Source of the DNA: G963663315 sp963663315
GTDB taxonomy: Bacteria; Pseudomonadota; Gammaproteobacteria; Arenicellales; Poriferihabitantaceae
Direction of reading: 5' to 3'
Assembly (NCBI GenBank): GCA_963663315.1
Contig: OY760176.1
Coordinates: 992,001 to 1,056,000, forward strand
Length of the DNA stretch: 64,000 bases
Shown piece after piece: positions 36,485-45,674 of the stretch. A model generated the notes under the pieces. The model had not been told where the DNA came from. It made no database searches and was given only the letters and a program-made list of their open reading frames with translations. Position 1 is the first letter of the stretch, and the number at the start of each line of letters is the position of its first letter. The position numbers and the translations under genes were made by a program.

Positions 36485-37567
36485 TCAGCCGTTAAATGAT
36501 TGATGAAACTGATCGAATTCATTGGCTTCAATAGCCTGCCGGATTCGTTTCATCAAGTTCTGATAATAATGGATATTATGCAACGAACACAGCCGGGCGC
36601 CGAGGATTTCATTTTGTCGTTGCAAATGTTGCAGATAAGACCTTGAATAATGTTGGCAGGTATAACAAACACAGCGCTCGTCAACAGGGCGGGTGTCCAT
36701 TTTAAATTGACTGTTACGAATTTTAACTACGCCGTTGCGGGTGTATAGCCAGCCAGTCCTCGCATTACGGGTCGGCAGGACGCAATCAAACATGTCTATT
36801 CCCCTGGCGACGCAATTCACCAGATCCTCGGGGGTGCCGACGCCCATCAGATATCGCGGCTTGTCTTGCGGCATTCTGGGAGCCAGAAACTCAATGATGC
36901 GGTGCATGTCCTGCTTGGGTTCGCCAACTGACAATCCTCCAATGGCATACCCTTCAAATCCGGTCTCAATCAACCGGGCAAGCGAATCCAGCCGTAGATC
37001 TTCAAACATGCCGCCCTGGACGATACCGAACAGCGCCCCGTTTCCCGAATAACTGTCCTTGCACCGGACTGCCCATCGACTCGATATCAGCATTGATTGT
37101 GCAGTCTCTTCCCGGCTTGAGGGCCAGTTGGTGCATTCATCGAATGCCATGACGATATCTGAACCGAGAGCCATTTGAATGGACATTGATTGTTCCGGAC
37201 CAAGAAATATCCTGCTGCCGTCCACCGGAGATTGGAAGGTAACGCCTTTCTCTTCGAGCTTTCTCAACCCCTGCAGACTCCAGACCTGAAATCCTCCTGA
37301 ATCGGTCAGAATCGGCCCGTGCCAATTCATGAAGTCATGCAACGTTCCATGCGCTTTGATGACTTCCATGCCGGGCCGCAACAATAAATGAAATGTATTT
37401 CCAAGAATGATCTGTGCGCCGGTGGATGCCACCTCCTCCGGAGTCAGTGATTTGACTGTCCCACGGGTTCCCACTGGCATGAACGCAGGGGTATCAATCA
37501 TGCCTCTTTGCAATTCAATTTGTCCTCTCCTTGCCAGCGACTGTGTTGTAATCACCGAAAATTTCAT
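36485..37567 (-). CDS. tgt: tRNA-guanine transglycosylase (queuosine synthesis)
   Basis: A 360-residue TIM-barrel enzyme inserting preQ1 at G34 of GUN tRNAs. Catalytic Asp in ILTDSGGFQVWSL, second Asp in GIDMFDCVLPTR, GGLSVGEPKQDM, and the zinc site C-x-C-x2-C in CVCYTCQHYSRSYL with the later CSLHN. Start overlaps the end of queA by 4 bases. Confidence 0.97.
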   Translation of the reverse strand: MKFSVITTQSLARRGQIELQRGMIDTPAFMPVGTRGTVKSLTPEEVASTGAQIILGNTFHLLLRPGMEVIKAHGTLHDFMNWHGPILTDSGGFQVWSLQGLRKLEEKGVTFQSPVDGSRIFLGPEQSMSIQMALGSDIVMAFDECTNWPSSREETAQSMLISSRWAVRCKDSYSGNGALFGIVQGGMFEDLRLDSLARLIETGFEGYAIGGLSVGEPKQDMHRIIEFLAPRMPQDKPRYLMGVGTPEDLVNCVARGIDMFDCVLPTRNARTGWLYTRNGVVKIRNSQFKMDTRPVDERCVCYTCQHYSRSYLQHLQRQNEILGARLCSLHNIHYYQNLMKRIRQAIEANEFDQFHQSFNG

Positions 37568-38589
37568 CGGGCTCTCTCGATAAACATCGCATCTCCGTAA
37601 CTGAAAAACCGGTAGCCATTATCAATCGCTTCCCGATAAGCCGCCATGATTCTCTCGCATCCACAGAATGCGCTGACCATCATTAACAAGGTTGATCTGG
37701 GTAGATGAAAATTTGTAATCAATGCGTCCACTACATTGAACTCGTACCCGGGCAGTATGAACAATCCGGTATCGGCTGAAACAGGAAGCAACGCTCCCGA
37801 CTTTCCAACGCTTTCCAATGCCCTGACCACCGTAGTCCCGACCGCAATCACTTGACCACCTCGGGACCGAACCCGCATCACCGACTCGCACACGCCTTCG
37901 GATACCTCGATTTTCTCCTTGTGCATTTTGTGATCGCGTACATCATTGACACGCACAGGTTGAAAGGTTCCGGCTCCCACATGGAGTGTGATTGAGGCCC
38001 ATTCGATACCTTTATCCGTGATTCGGTCTATCAGCGCCTGGTCAAAATGTAAACCCGCAGTAGGCGCTGCCACGGCGCCCGGATGCCTCGAATAAACCGT
38101 CTGATAGCGCTCACGATCCCCCTCTTCAACCTCTCGTTTGATGTATGGAGGGAGTGGTATCGAACCATAATTCTCGAATAATGCGGTCATGGTCAATTCT
38201 CGGGGCAGCACGATCAGATAAAACGGTTCCTGCCTGCCGATGACTTCCAGTTCCTGGCCTTCAACCAGAATAATCTGTCCTGTTTTGATCGGCTTGCCAG
38301 CCCTGGCCAGAACCAGCGCAGTATCTTCACTTATAATCTTTTCCAACATGATTTCCACCGCGCCTCCGGTGGGTTTTCTGCCACGAATTCGTGCCGGGAC
38401 TACTCGTGTGTCGTTGACAATCAGCAGATCGCCGGGCTTGAGGAAATCAATAATCCGATCAAATCGAGTGTGGACAAAATTACCCTGATCCTGCCTGACC
38501 ACCATCAGCCGTGAAGCTGAACGGGGACGTGCCGGGAATTGGGCAATTAACGATTCAGGTAACGGATAATCGAACTGATTGGGGTCCAT
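37564..38589 (-). CDS. queA: S-adenosylmethionine:tRNA ribosyltransferase-isomerase
   Basis: A ~341-residue enzyme that converts preQ1 in tRNA to epoxyqueuosine using the ribosyl group of SAM. Motifs: FDYPLPESLIAQFPARPRS, DLLIVNDTRVVPARIRG, GAVAAPTAGLHFDQ, ITLHVGAGTFQPVR and INFHLPRSTLLMMVSAF-like NFHLPRSTLLMMVSAFCG. ATG 38589 (MDPNQFDYP) is preferred to the longer in-frame extension. Forms an operon with tgt. Confidence 0.96.
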   Translation of the reverse strand: MDPNQFDYPLPESLIAQFPARPRSASRLMVVRQDQGNFVHTRFDRIIDFLKPGDLLIVNDTRVVPARIRGRKPTGGAVEIMLEKIISEDTALVLARAGKPIKTGQIILVEGQELEVIGRQEPFYLIVLPRELTMTALFENYGSIPLPPYIKREVEEGDRERYQTVYSRHPGAVAAPTAGLHFDQALIDRITDKGIEWASITLHVGAGTFQPVRVNDVRDHKMHKEKIEVSEGVCESVMRVRSRGGQVIAVGTTVVRALESVGKSGALLPVSADTGLFILPGYEFNVVDALITNFHLPRSTLLMMVSAFCGCERIMAAYREAIDNGYRFFSYGDAMFIERAR

Positions 38590-38737
38590 ACGTCTTGCAT
38601 AGCGAAATCCCGATACCGTTGGGTAGTGATGCCCGGATGATACCCGCATCCACTACCGATAGCAATTTCGCCGCCGCAGGTAAAGGAGGCAAGCATCCTT
38701 GCTTCCTGAGAGAAAACCCTATATCTTCCGGTTATGT

Positions 38738-38824
38738 GCCGGGGTGGCGAAATTGGTAGACGCGCCAGACTCAAAATCTGGTTGAGGTAACTCAGTGTCG
38801 GTTCGAATCCGACCCTCGGTACCA
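38738..38824 (+). tRNA. tRNA-Leu (anticodon CAA)
   Basis: An 87-base class II tRNA with encoded CCA. Anticodon stem CCAGA/TCTGG carries loop CTCAAAA with anticodon CAA, reading UUG. T-arm GTCGG-TTCGAAT-CCGAC is intact. The acceptor stem GCCGGGG/CCTCGGT contains two G-U wobbles, one at the terminal 1-72 pair where G-C is usual. Confidence 0.96.
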
Positions 38825-38922
38825 AATACCTTATGGAGAATCGTGGCCAGAAATGGTAGAATACCCCCAGGACAAAGAGAGCGCCAGAAGATAATACGAA
38901 AAGATAATACATCGAGTATCAA

Positions 38923-39432
38923 ATGACTGAAGAACCGAGTGATACTGACAATAACCCAGTCAGGGATTCCATAAATTCCATTGGTGAATTCATCACGATA
39001 ATCGGCGATGTCAGTGGAAAGGAGGATGTCGTGATCGATGGGCACATTGAAGGGAATTTGAATTTCCTGAAATTCAGTGTTGTTATCGGGAAAAGCGGCC
39101 GGGTCAATGCCGATATAGCTGCCAGGGAAATTGTGATTGAAGGTGAGGTAAAAGGTGATTTGCATGCCAGCGAGCTAATCAATATCAAGCCTTCCGGCAA
39201 GGTCACTGGAAACATTCGCGCTTTGCAGGTAGTGCTGAGCCAGGGATGTCAGTTCAAGGGATCTGTCGATATGGCAGAGACACTCACGCATACTACCGGA
39301 GATAGTCGAAACTCCAAACCCAAGTTAGCGGACAATAAAAGGCCCATCTCAAGGGCTATCGGGAATACCACGAAGAAACCGGTGGGCATCCGGCAAAATA
39401 CTTTCCCACCCCTGAAGAAAGAAGATTCCTGA
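38923..39432 (+). CDS. Bactofilin (polymer-forming cytoskeletal protein)
   Basis: A 169-residue bactofilin. Its core (~25-125) is a run of short beta-helix rungs with the family spacing (TIIGDVSGKEDVVIDGHIEG, FSVVIGKSGRVNADIAAREI, SGKVTGNIRALQVV), flanked by disordered ends rich in Lys/Pro at the C-terminus. Bactofilins form nucleotide-free filaments at the membrane and help localise cell-wall enzymes. It follows tRNA-Leu(CAA) and is closed by a strong terminator. A TAGAAT -10-like element occurs ~70 bases upstream. Confidence 0.9.
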   Translation: MTEEPSDTDNNPVRDSINSIGEFITIIGDVSGKEDVVIDGHIEGNLNFLKFSVVIGKSGRVNADIAAREIVIEGEVKGDLHASELINIKPSGKVTGNIRALQVVLSQGCQFKGSVDMAETLTHTTGDSRNSKPKLADNKRPISRAIGNTTKKPVGIRQNTFPPLKKEDS

Positions 39433-39445
39433 TTTTTATCCTGAA

Positions 39446-39479
39446 AACAAAAAAGCCAGTTTTACCTGGCTTTTTTGTT
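39446..39479. terminator. Bidirectional terminator between bactofilin and aprA
   Basis: A perfect 14-bp stem, AACAAAAAAGCCAG and CTGGCTTTTTTGTT, with a 6-base loop. A and T tracts flank the GC core on both sides, so it can terminate transcription from either strand. Confidence 0.92.
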
Positions 39480-39496
39480 GAAACTGAAATTTACAA

Positions 39497-40872
39497 TCAG
39501 ATATCGGGTCCCATGTTTTTCATGCCCTCGGGTTCCTTCTCCCCTACCGCGATCAGAGGTTGCCATTTGACTTTCTTGAGGTCCCACTGTCCGGTATTGC
39601 GATCATAACGGGAATTTACGAAACATTTCCACTCGTCGTCATTGATATCCTTGTAATCCGCCCGGTAGTAATAACCTGGATATCGGGTTTCCTGACGGAA
39701 TTTTATGTGTTGCATGTGTGCTTCCGCCGCAATGATGCGATGATAGTTTTCCCAGGCACGAAGCAATTCATGCAGGTCCTTGGCCCGCATTTTCAGGGAA
39801 TCCTCTTTCAGCATGACCATCTTCTTCTCGGCTATTTCCAGCATTTGCTGGTTGGTTTGATACCAGGTGGCAATGCCTGCCACATATTCATCCATGATTT
39901 TCTGCAATCGGAACTGCAACATTTTTGGCGTAATGTAGAAAGGGTTGATATCAATCGCGGTCGTATAATCCTTATGTTCCAGGAATGTTCGTACCGGTCG
40001 ATATATTTCTTCTACCAACTCTTCCGTAGTGCGGGAAGGCTCAGGTTTGATGTCTGGATTGTCCAGACAATACTGCACCATACTTTTTGCTGCAATTCGA
40101 CCTTCAGTAAACGACCCTGATGAGAATTTATGACCTGATGCACCGACACCATCACCACCGGTAAACAACCCGTTTACCGTGGTCATTCGATTGTATCCCC
40201 AGGAATAGTGATCGGGACTGCCCGGCAGATCATCTGGTCCGGAGCACCACAGTCCTGCACAACCTGCGTGGGAGCCGAGCAGATAGGGCTCAGTCGGCAT
40301 CAACTCCGACATTTCCTTGTCAGGTTCAATGTTTTCACCCGCCCATACACCACACTGAGCAATGGTCATATCCAGAAAGTCTTCCCAGGCTTCCGCTTCC
40401 AGGTGTTTGATTTCTTTCGGTGTCATGGTTTCCGCCAGTTTGGCCATGGCAGACGGGGTGTCCATCATGATAGGACCACGCCCTTCCCGCATTTCGATCA
40501 TCATAAGGTGATTCCTGAGACAGGTCCCCATGGCAAAACCAACGGCGTATTTGTCATAGAATCATCGACGTGTCTGCCAACGTCATAAACCAGATCCTCG
40601 CGGGTAATCCCCATCAGATCGCCCCGTACATAGCGGACATACTCAGCCGGATCATTATCACCCATATAGGTGTTGATCGCAGATAACCCCTGGGCAACCG
40701 CGCCAGAACGATCCATTGCCGCTTTATCTACGAGCTTGATGTTGAGGCCGGTTCCCTCAGACCATTTCATGATTTCGAATGCTGCGCCACAAGCGGCCAT
40801 CCCTCCGCCGATGATGAGAATGTCGCACTCCTCTTCGACTACTTCAGGATTTGAAAACGAATAGTCTGACAT
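39497..40872 (-). pseudogene. aprA: APS reductase alpha subunit, internally deleted and frame-shifted
   Basis: Two segments of AprA, the FAD-containing catalytic subunit interconverting APS and sulfite, lie in different frames. The first (from ATG 40872, Shine-Dalgarno GGAG) has the FAD motif ECDILIIGGGMAACGAAFE, GLSAINTYMG and EYVRYVRGDLMG, then reads DDSMTNTPLVLPWG and stops at 40501. The second (from ~40531 to 39497) begins TCLRNHLMMIEMREGRGPI and continues through LLGSHAGCAGLWCSGP to a normal C-terminus. Intact AprA is roughly 620-660 residues; about 150 central residues are missing. These would include the substrate-site Trp and Arg equivalent to A. fulgidus W234 and R265. Neither half has other lesions, so this is a recent mutation or an assembly error. 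aprB upstream is intact. Confidence 0.85.
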
Positions 40873-40917
40873 CAAGGTCTCCTATTTGAAAAAAGTTAAT
40901 GCAATATCCGGCTGAAT

Positions 40918-41382
40918 CTAGTTGGCCACAAACTGACTCATGTCACAGCTATGGGTTGCATCAGTGAATAAACGGTTATGGTTTGTCAAATCGCTGCTGT
41001 CTGCTTCAGGCTTTCCACCGTAAGGGTCTGCAGAACCTTCCGGGGTCGTGCGGATAGGAAATTTGAACCGTTTTAATTTTCCGTTCCTGAATTTGATGGT
41101 CCACATGATTGAATCAGTCCCTCTGAGTGGCTGAACCTGAGCGCCCAATGGCACGACGTCTGCATAGTGACGGCATTCAATCGCCTGTTGAGGGCAGACT
41201 TTAACGCACGAATAACATTCCCAGCACTGTTCGGGTTCCTGGTTATAGGCTTTCATCGCGTGGCCGGTTTCGGAACCATCCTTGTCGAGCTTCATCAGGT
41301 CGTGGGGGCAAATATACATACAGGCAGTTTTGTCCTGACCTTTACAACCATCGCATTTGTCGGTACGAACGTAAGTAGGCAT
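40918..41382 (-). CDS. aprB: Adenylylsulfate reductase beta subunit
   Basis: A 154-residue iron-sulfur subunit carrying electrons to or from AprA. Two ferredoxin-type clusters are encoded: CDGCKGQDKTACMYICPHDL and CWECYSCVKVCPQQAIECR. The C-terminal tail (TIKFRNGKLKRFKFPIRTTP onward) wraps AprA in known structures. ATG 41382 lies 7 bases after GGAG. It is first in an aprB-aprA pair; no qmoABC or aprM gene is adjacent. In a Gammaproteobacterium this usually means sulfite oxidation to APS. Confidence 0.95.
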   Translation of the reverse strand: MPTYVRTDKCDGCKGQDKTACMYICPHDLMKLDKDGSETGHAMKAYNQEPEQCWECYSCVKVCPQQAIECRHYADVVPLGAQVQPLRGTDSIMWTIKFRNGKLKRFKFPIRTTPEGSADPYGGKPEADSSDLTNHNRLFTDATHSCDMSQFVAN

Positions 41383-41468
41383 CACTTTTCTCCGATTCGG
41401 GTAAAAAATAACAACGCTGGCAAACAGAGTGCTGTTTGAAACTTATAATCTAACCGTTTCGGAGTTAA

Positions 41469-41484
41469 AATTCTAATTAGAATT
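41469..41484. promoter_or_regulatory. 16-base perfect palindrome upstream of aprB
   Basis: AATTCTAATTAGAATT is a perfect palindrome ~87 bases upstream of the aprB start, in the 222-base spacer after lgt. AT-rich sequence with a TTATAA element follows on the minus strand. The site could be an operator for aprBA; no regulator is identified. Confidence 0.4.
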
Positions 41485-41604
41485 ACGATTCGTTTCATAA
41501 GCTCCATTTATGGGAACTGAATTAATAATATTTATATGTAATATTCTCCCCTACGGGAAAAATATTTCATCTCTGTCCGATTCATTCGAACCTGATTACA
41601 GATA

Positions 41605-42381
41605 TTATGAACTCCTGGTTCGGAGCAATAAGTATACTCCCAAAACGACCATGGGCAGGCTGAGCAAATGTCCCATCGTTATCCAGTTCAACGCAATGGT
41701 TCCAATATGGCTATCAGGTTCCCTGAAAAACTCCACAATGATTCGGAAGATCCCGTATCCGGACAAAAACAGCCCCGATATTTGTCCCGGTTTTCTGACC
41801 CGGGAAGAAAACCACCATAAAATGATGAACAGCAGCAATCCTTCAAGCAATGCTTCGTAAATTTGCGACGGGTGCCTTACCTGACCGGGCGCAGTATGAA
41901 ACATGACCCCCCAGGGAAGATCTGTCACCCTGCCCCACAACTCCTGGTTGATGAAGTTGCCGATGCGACCGAAGAACAAGCCGGGCGGGATCAAAGGCGC
42001 CAGAAAATCTGAAACCGTGAGATAGACACGCCGGGTTATTCTTGCATAACCGCCAATCGCCACCAGCACGCCGAGCAATCCGCCATGAAATGACATTCCA
42101 CCATCCCATATAGCGAAAACTTCGAGAGGATTTCCAATGTAGTAGCTCAGGTTATAAAAAACCACATAGCCGAGCCGTCCGCCGACGATCACTCCCACCG
42201 CAATAAAAAAAAGCAGGTCTGCAATCTCATCCGGCTTCCAGCCCGAATTCTGCTGGCGCACACGATACTGCGCCAAAACGAACGCAACTCCAAAGCCCAG
42301 TAAATACATGAGTCCATACCAATGTACCTCAAGCGGGCCAATTGATATGGCGACTGGATCGAAGTCAGGATGTACAATCAA
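41605..42381 (-). CDS. lgt: Prolipoprotein diacylglyceryl transferase
   Basis: A 258-residue inner-membrane enzyme that adds diacylglycerol to the lipobox cysteine, the first step in lipoprotein maturation. Seven hydrophobic segments; HWYGLMYLLGFGVAF, essential His in MSFHGGLLGVL, and the signature GRIGNFINQELWGRVTDLPW. Start is TTG at 42381 with no good ATG nearby; alignment to E. coli (FDPV-x-IGP-x-HWYG) supports it. Clients in this window include NlpD. Confidence 0.95.
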   Translation of the reverse strand: MIVHPDFDPVAISIGPLEVHWYGLMYLLGFGVAFVLAQYRVRQQNSGWKPDEIADLLFFIAVGVIVGGRLGYVVFYNLSYYIGNPLEVFAIWDGGMSFHGGLLGVLVAIGGYARITRRVYLTVSDFLAPLIPPGLFFGRIGNFINQELWGRVTDLPWGVMFHTAPGQVRHPSQIYEALLEGLLLFIILWWFSSRVRKPGQISGLFLSGYGIFRIIVEFFREPDSHIGTIALNWITMGHLLSLPMVVLGVYLLLRTRSS

Positions 42382-42493
42382 GGGAATTCACTGTCTATAG
42401 CTATACTCAACTGTGTTAGACGGGCCGTACAGACCTGCAGGCCGAATAACCGAAATTCATCTTACCACACAGACTCGATTCCAGAACCTTCCG

Positions 42494-44527
42494 ATGCCAA
42501 ACAAACTGATTGACCAAAGCAGCCCTTATCTTTTGCAACATGCCAATAACCCGGTTGACTGGCATCCGTGGAACGATCAGTCCCTGGAGTTGGCCAGAGC
42601 CGAAAACAAACCCATCCTTCTTTCCATTGGCTATGCAGCTTGTCACTGGTGCCATGTGATGGAGAAGGAAAGTTTCGAAAACGAGGAAATAGCCTCAATC
42701 ATGAATACCTTTTTCGTATGTATCAAGGTGGATCGTGAAGAACGGCCTGATCTCGACAAAATTTATCAACTGGCTCACCAGATGCTGACTCAACGCCCTG
42801 GAGGCTGGCCACTGACCGTCGCCCTGACTCCCCATGGACATGCTCCCTTTTTCGCCGGCACCTACTTTCCTCCGACCAGCAGATCAAACATGCTCGGCTT
42901 TGGCGAATTGCTGCAAAAGATTTTCAGTCATTATCAGGAAAATCAGGAGAAAATGAGTGACTATCTTCTGTCATTCAACAGCGCCCTTGAAAAACTCAAT
43001 CCCTCTGCACCGGCATCGACGATTGCTGACCCGGTAGCGGTTCTGGATCATGCAACCGGGATTTTGGACAATCAATTTGATACCGTCTTTGGCGGATTTG
43101 GCAGTGCGCCAAAATTTCCTCACCCTACCCAGCTTGAATTACTGATGGTCGCCGCCGCCAGGCCGACAGTGACCTCCCCGAATGCGACGGTGATGGTCGA
43201 GAAAACTTTGACCCTAATGGCCCAGGGCGGTTTATACGATCACCTGGCAGGTGGATTTTTCCGCTACTCGGTGGACCGGGAGTGGAAAATCCCTCATTTC
43301 GAAAAAATGCTGTACGACAATGCCCAGTTACTCGCACTTTACAGTCATGCCTGGCAGGTTCTCCCGAAACCACTGTACAGGAATGCGGCCACATCTACAG
43401 CACAGTGGGTAATCGATGAAATGCAACAACCTGAAGGAGGTTACGCTTCAACTCTGGATGCCGATTCCGAAGGAGAAGAAGGGAAATATTATGTGTGGAG
43501 TGAAACCGACCTGTGCGCCGTGCTTTCTGAGGATGAATACACCCATATCGAAAATACCTTTGGCTTGTTCGGAGAAGCAAATTTCGAAGGCCGGTGGCAC
43601 CTGAATCTCAATTCGGATATTGATCATGAGTTGCCCGATCAAAACTCCGAAACAGACCAAGTCATAAGGAATGCAATATCCAGATTACTCGAAATACGCC
43701 GTCATCGGGTTCGCCCTGCCCTGGACGATAAGATACTGACCGCCTGGAACGGCCTGATGATTTCAGGGATGGCGCTCGCGGGAAGGATTTTCAATTGTGA
43801 TTCCTTTATAGAGTCTGCACAAAAATCGGTTGATTTCATAAGGAACAATCTGTGGCAGGGAAACCGGTTGCTCGCCAGTTGCGCCAAAGGCAAATCACAC
43901 CTTAACGGCTATCTGGATGACTATTCATTCATGCTCTGCGGAATCCTGCAACTGCTGCAATCGAAGTGGCGCCAATCCGATCTGGAATTCGCAGTCAATA
44001 TAGCGGATGCGATGATTGACCGCTTTGAAGATACTGAACGGGGCGGTTTCTATTTCACCTCCCATGACCATGAAAGGCTGCTGTATCGACCCAAGACCGG
44101 CGCCGACGACGCCATTCCTTCAGGTAATGGTCTGGCAATATCGGGGTTGCTCGGGCTTGGCTACTTACTGGCGGAAACCAGATATTTACAAACCGCAGAA
44201 AAAGCGCTCGCCCTGTTCTCCGACGAACTTCGACGCCATCCATCCATCAACGCATCCATGTCGATTGCCCTGCAAAAATTCGATCATGCATTTTCTACCG
44301 TAATCATTCGTGGCAAAAGGGACGATATGAAGCAATGGTCTGATTACATCAACCAGAAATACACTCCAGGCCTGCAATGCTTTGCCATCCCGGACAGCAT
44401 CGAGAAACTGCCGCCCTCGCTTGCAATTTATAAATCACAACCCAGTACATCCGCTTACGTTTGCAAGGGCAATCAATGCAGCCCTCCTGTCACTGATCTC
44501 AAGCAGTTACGGGAGGACCTGTCCTGA
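42494..44527 (+). CDS. DUF255 thioredoxin-fold / six-hairpin glycosidase-like protein
   Basis: A ~677-residue member of the YyaL/SPATA20 family. The N-terminal domain (~1-160) is thioredoxin-like with a CxxC in GYAACHWCHVMEKESFENEE and GGWPLTVALTPHGHAPFFAG. The remainder is an (alpha/alpha)6 barrel typical of N-acylglucosamine epimerase-like proteins (GGGLYDHLAGGF-like QGGLYDHLAGGFFRYSVD, DDKILTAWNGLMISGMA, SGNGLAISGLLGLGYLL). ATG 42494 (MPNKLIDQSSPYLLQHANNP) matches family starts. Widely conserved, biochemical role unknown. Its end overlaps trmB by 21 bases. Confidence 0.9.
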   Translation: MPNKLIDQSSPYLLQHANNPVDWHPWNDQSLELARAENKPILLSIGYAACHWCHVMEKESFENEEIASIMNTFFVCIKVDREERPDLDKIYQLAHQMLTQRPGGWPLTVALTPHGHAPFFAGTYFPPTSRSNMLGFGELLQKIFSHYQENQEKMSDYLLSFNSALEKLNPSAPASTIADPVAVLDHATGILDNQFDTVFGGFGSAPKFPHPTQLELLMVAAARPTVTSPNATVMVEKTLTLMAQGGLYDHLAGGFFRYSVDREWKIPHFEKMLYDNAQLLALYSHAWQVLPKPLYRNAATSTAQWVIDEMQQPEGGYASTLDADSEGEEGKYYVWSETDLCAVLSEDEYTHIENTFGLFGEANFEGRWHLNLNSDIDHELPDQNSETDQVIRNAISRLLEIRRHRVRPALDDKILTAWNGLMISGMALAGRIFNCDSFIESAQKSVDFIRNNLWQGNRLLASCAKGKSHLNGYLDDYSFMLCGILQLLQSKWRQSDLEFAVNIADAMIDRFEDTERGGFYFTSHDHERLLYRPKTGADDAIPSGNGLAISGLLGLGYLLAETRYLQTAEKALALFSDELRRHPSINASMSIALQKFDHAFSTVIIRGKRDDMKQWSDYINQKYTPGLQCFAIPDSIEKLPPSLAIYKSQPSTSAYVCKGNQCSPPVTDLKQLREDLS

Positions 44528-45220
44528 CCTGATCATCACAACATCCCACACGCCATGGCCCAGTTGTTTACCGCGACGTTCAAATTTGGTCTCAGGACGC
44601 CCGGTGGGTGGTGACGTATAGTTGCCGGATCCCGATTTATTTATCAGAGTCGGATAACACTCAAGTTTCCGTAAGGCTTCGCTGGCATAGTCTTCCCAGT
44701 CTGTTGCGAAGTGAAATACTCCGCCTGGTTTTAATTTTGCGATCACACAGTCGACGAAGCCGGGTTGTAATATTCGCCTTTTATGATGTTTCTTTTTTGG
44801 CCAGGGATCCGGAAAGAACAGGTTTATCTGATCAAAAGATTGATCCGGGAATGCATCGTTCAGGCTATCAACTGCATCACCCATCAACACCCGAACATTT
44901 TCGAGTTGATATTTGTGTAATTGCAGCAGAAAATGGCCTACCCCTGGCCGGTACACTTCTACCCCGATATGGTTTTTATCCGGGTTTTCTCTGGCGAGCT
45001 GAACCAGGACTTCTCCATCACCAAAGCCTATCTCCAGAACAGTCTGTGCATGTCGGCCAAAGACGGCGGGAATATCAACCTTGTCCGGACAATTGTCAGC
45101 CATATCCAATCCATAGACAGGAAACAATTCATTTATTGCCTGCTGCTGGCCCCGGGTCATTCTGCCCCCGCGAACTACGTAGCTTCTAATTGACTTGCGG
45201 GGGCTGGAGCAGGTATCCAT
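44507..45220 (-). CDS. trmB: tRNA (guanine46-N7)-methyltransferase
   Basis: A ~237-residue SAM enzyme making m7G46 in the tRNA variable loop. SAM motif VLEIGFGDGEVLVQLA, NLFFPDPWPKKKHHKRRILQ and the ending TKFERRGKQLGHGVWD are diagnostic. ATG 45220 is preferred to an in-frame Met 66 bases upstream. It converges on the DUF255 gene with overlapping ends. Confidence 0.95.
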   Translation of the reverse strand: MDTCSSPRKSIRSYVVRGGRMTRGQQQAINELFPVYGLDMADNCPDKVDIPAVFGRHAQTVLEIGFGDGEVLVQLARENPDKNHIGVEVYRPGVGHFLLQLHKYQLENVRVLMGDAVDSLNDAFPDQSFDQINLFFPDPWPKKKHHKRRILQPGFVDCVIAKLKPGGVFHFATDWEDYASEALRKLECYPTLINKSGSGNYTSPPTGRPETKFERRGKQLGHGVWDVVMIRSGQVLP

Positions 45221-45323
45221 CACAATCTGATATTGCTCTGCAAACCATGGAATCAGCGGAAGGAGACCGCTTCCTGCCGTCTGCAAGGCTGGAAGCGGTT
45301 ATGTCAGTTAAAACCTTGAAATA

Positions 45324-45635
45324 TCAGGTATCCGGTTTCAGGATTTTCTGTAGCTCGCCGTTTTCATACAACTCGGTCATGATGTCACAACCACCGATGA
45401 ACTCGCCCCGAACATATAACTGGGGCACTGTCGGCCATTTGGAATAGTCCTTGATTCCATCCCTTACTGAACTGTCGGCCAGTACATCCACCGAAGCGAA
45501 TTTTACTTCACATTCCTGAAGGATCTGTGCTGTGCGCCCGGAAAATCCGCATTGAGGGAAATCCGGAGAACCCTTCATGAAAAGAATAATCTCATTGTTG
45601 TCTATTACTTCTTTCAACTGTTCTTGAATTGACAT
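45324..45635 (-). CDS. grxD: Monothiol glutaredoxin
   Basis: A 103-residue monothiol glutaredoxin (Grx4 type) with the CGFS active site in PQCGFSGRTAQIL, followed by YSKWPTVPQLYVRGEFIGGCD for glutathione binding. Such proteins carry [2Fe-2S] clusters, often as a heterodimer with a BolA-type protein. A BolA-like gene is directly upstream on the same strand (39 bases), supporting a functional pair. Confidence 0.96.
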   Translation of the reverse strand: MSIQEQLKEVIDNNEIILFMKGSPDFPQCGFSGRTAQILQECEVKFASVDVLADSSVRDGIKDYSKWPTVPQLYVRGEFIGGCDIMTELYENGELQKILKPDT

Positions 45636-45674
45636 GCATCAACCTCCTGATAAAATTATAGGTGTGACTCCGAC

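Noticed and set aside
38240..38488. Plus-strand frames within queA and tgt
   Set aside because: Antisense to well-conserved tRNA-modification genes; no independent evidence.
39560..40120. A 186-codon plus-strand frame opposite aprA
   Set aside because: Although aprA is damaged, the minus strand here still encodes a perfect AprA C-terminus, so this frame is a shadow.
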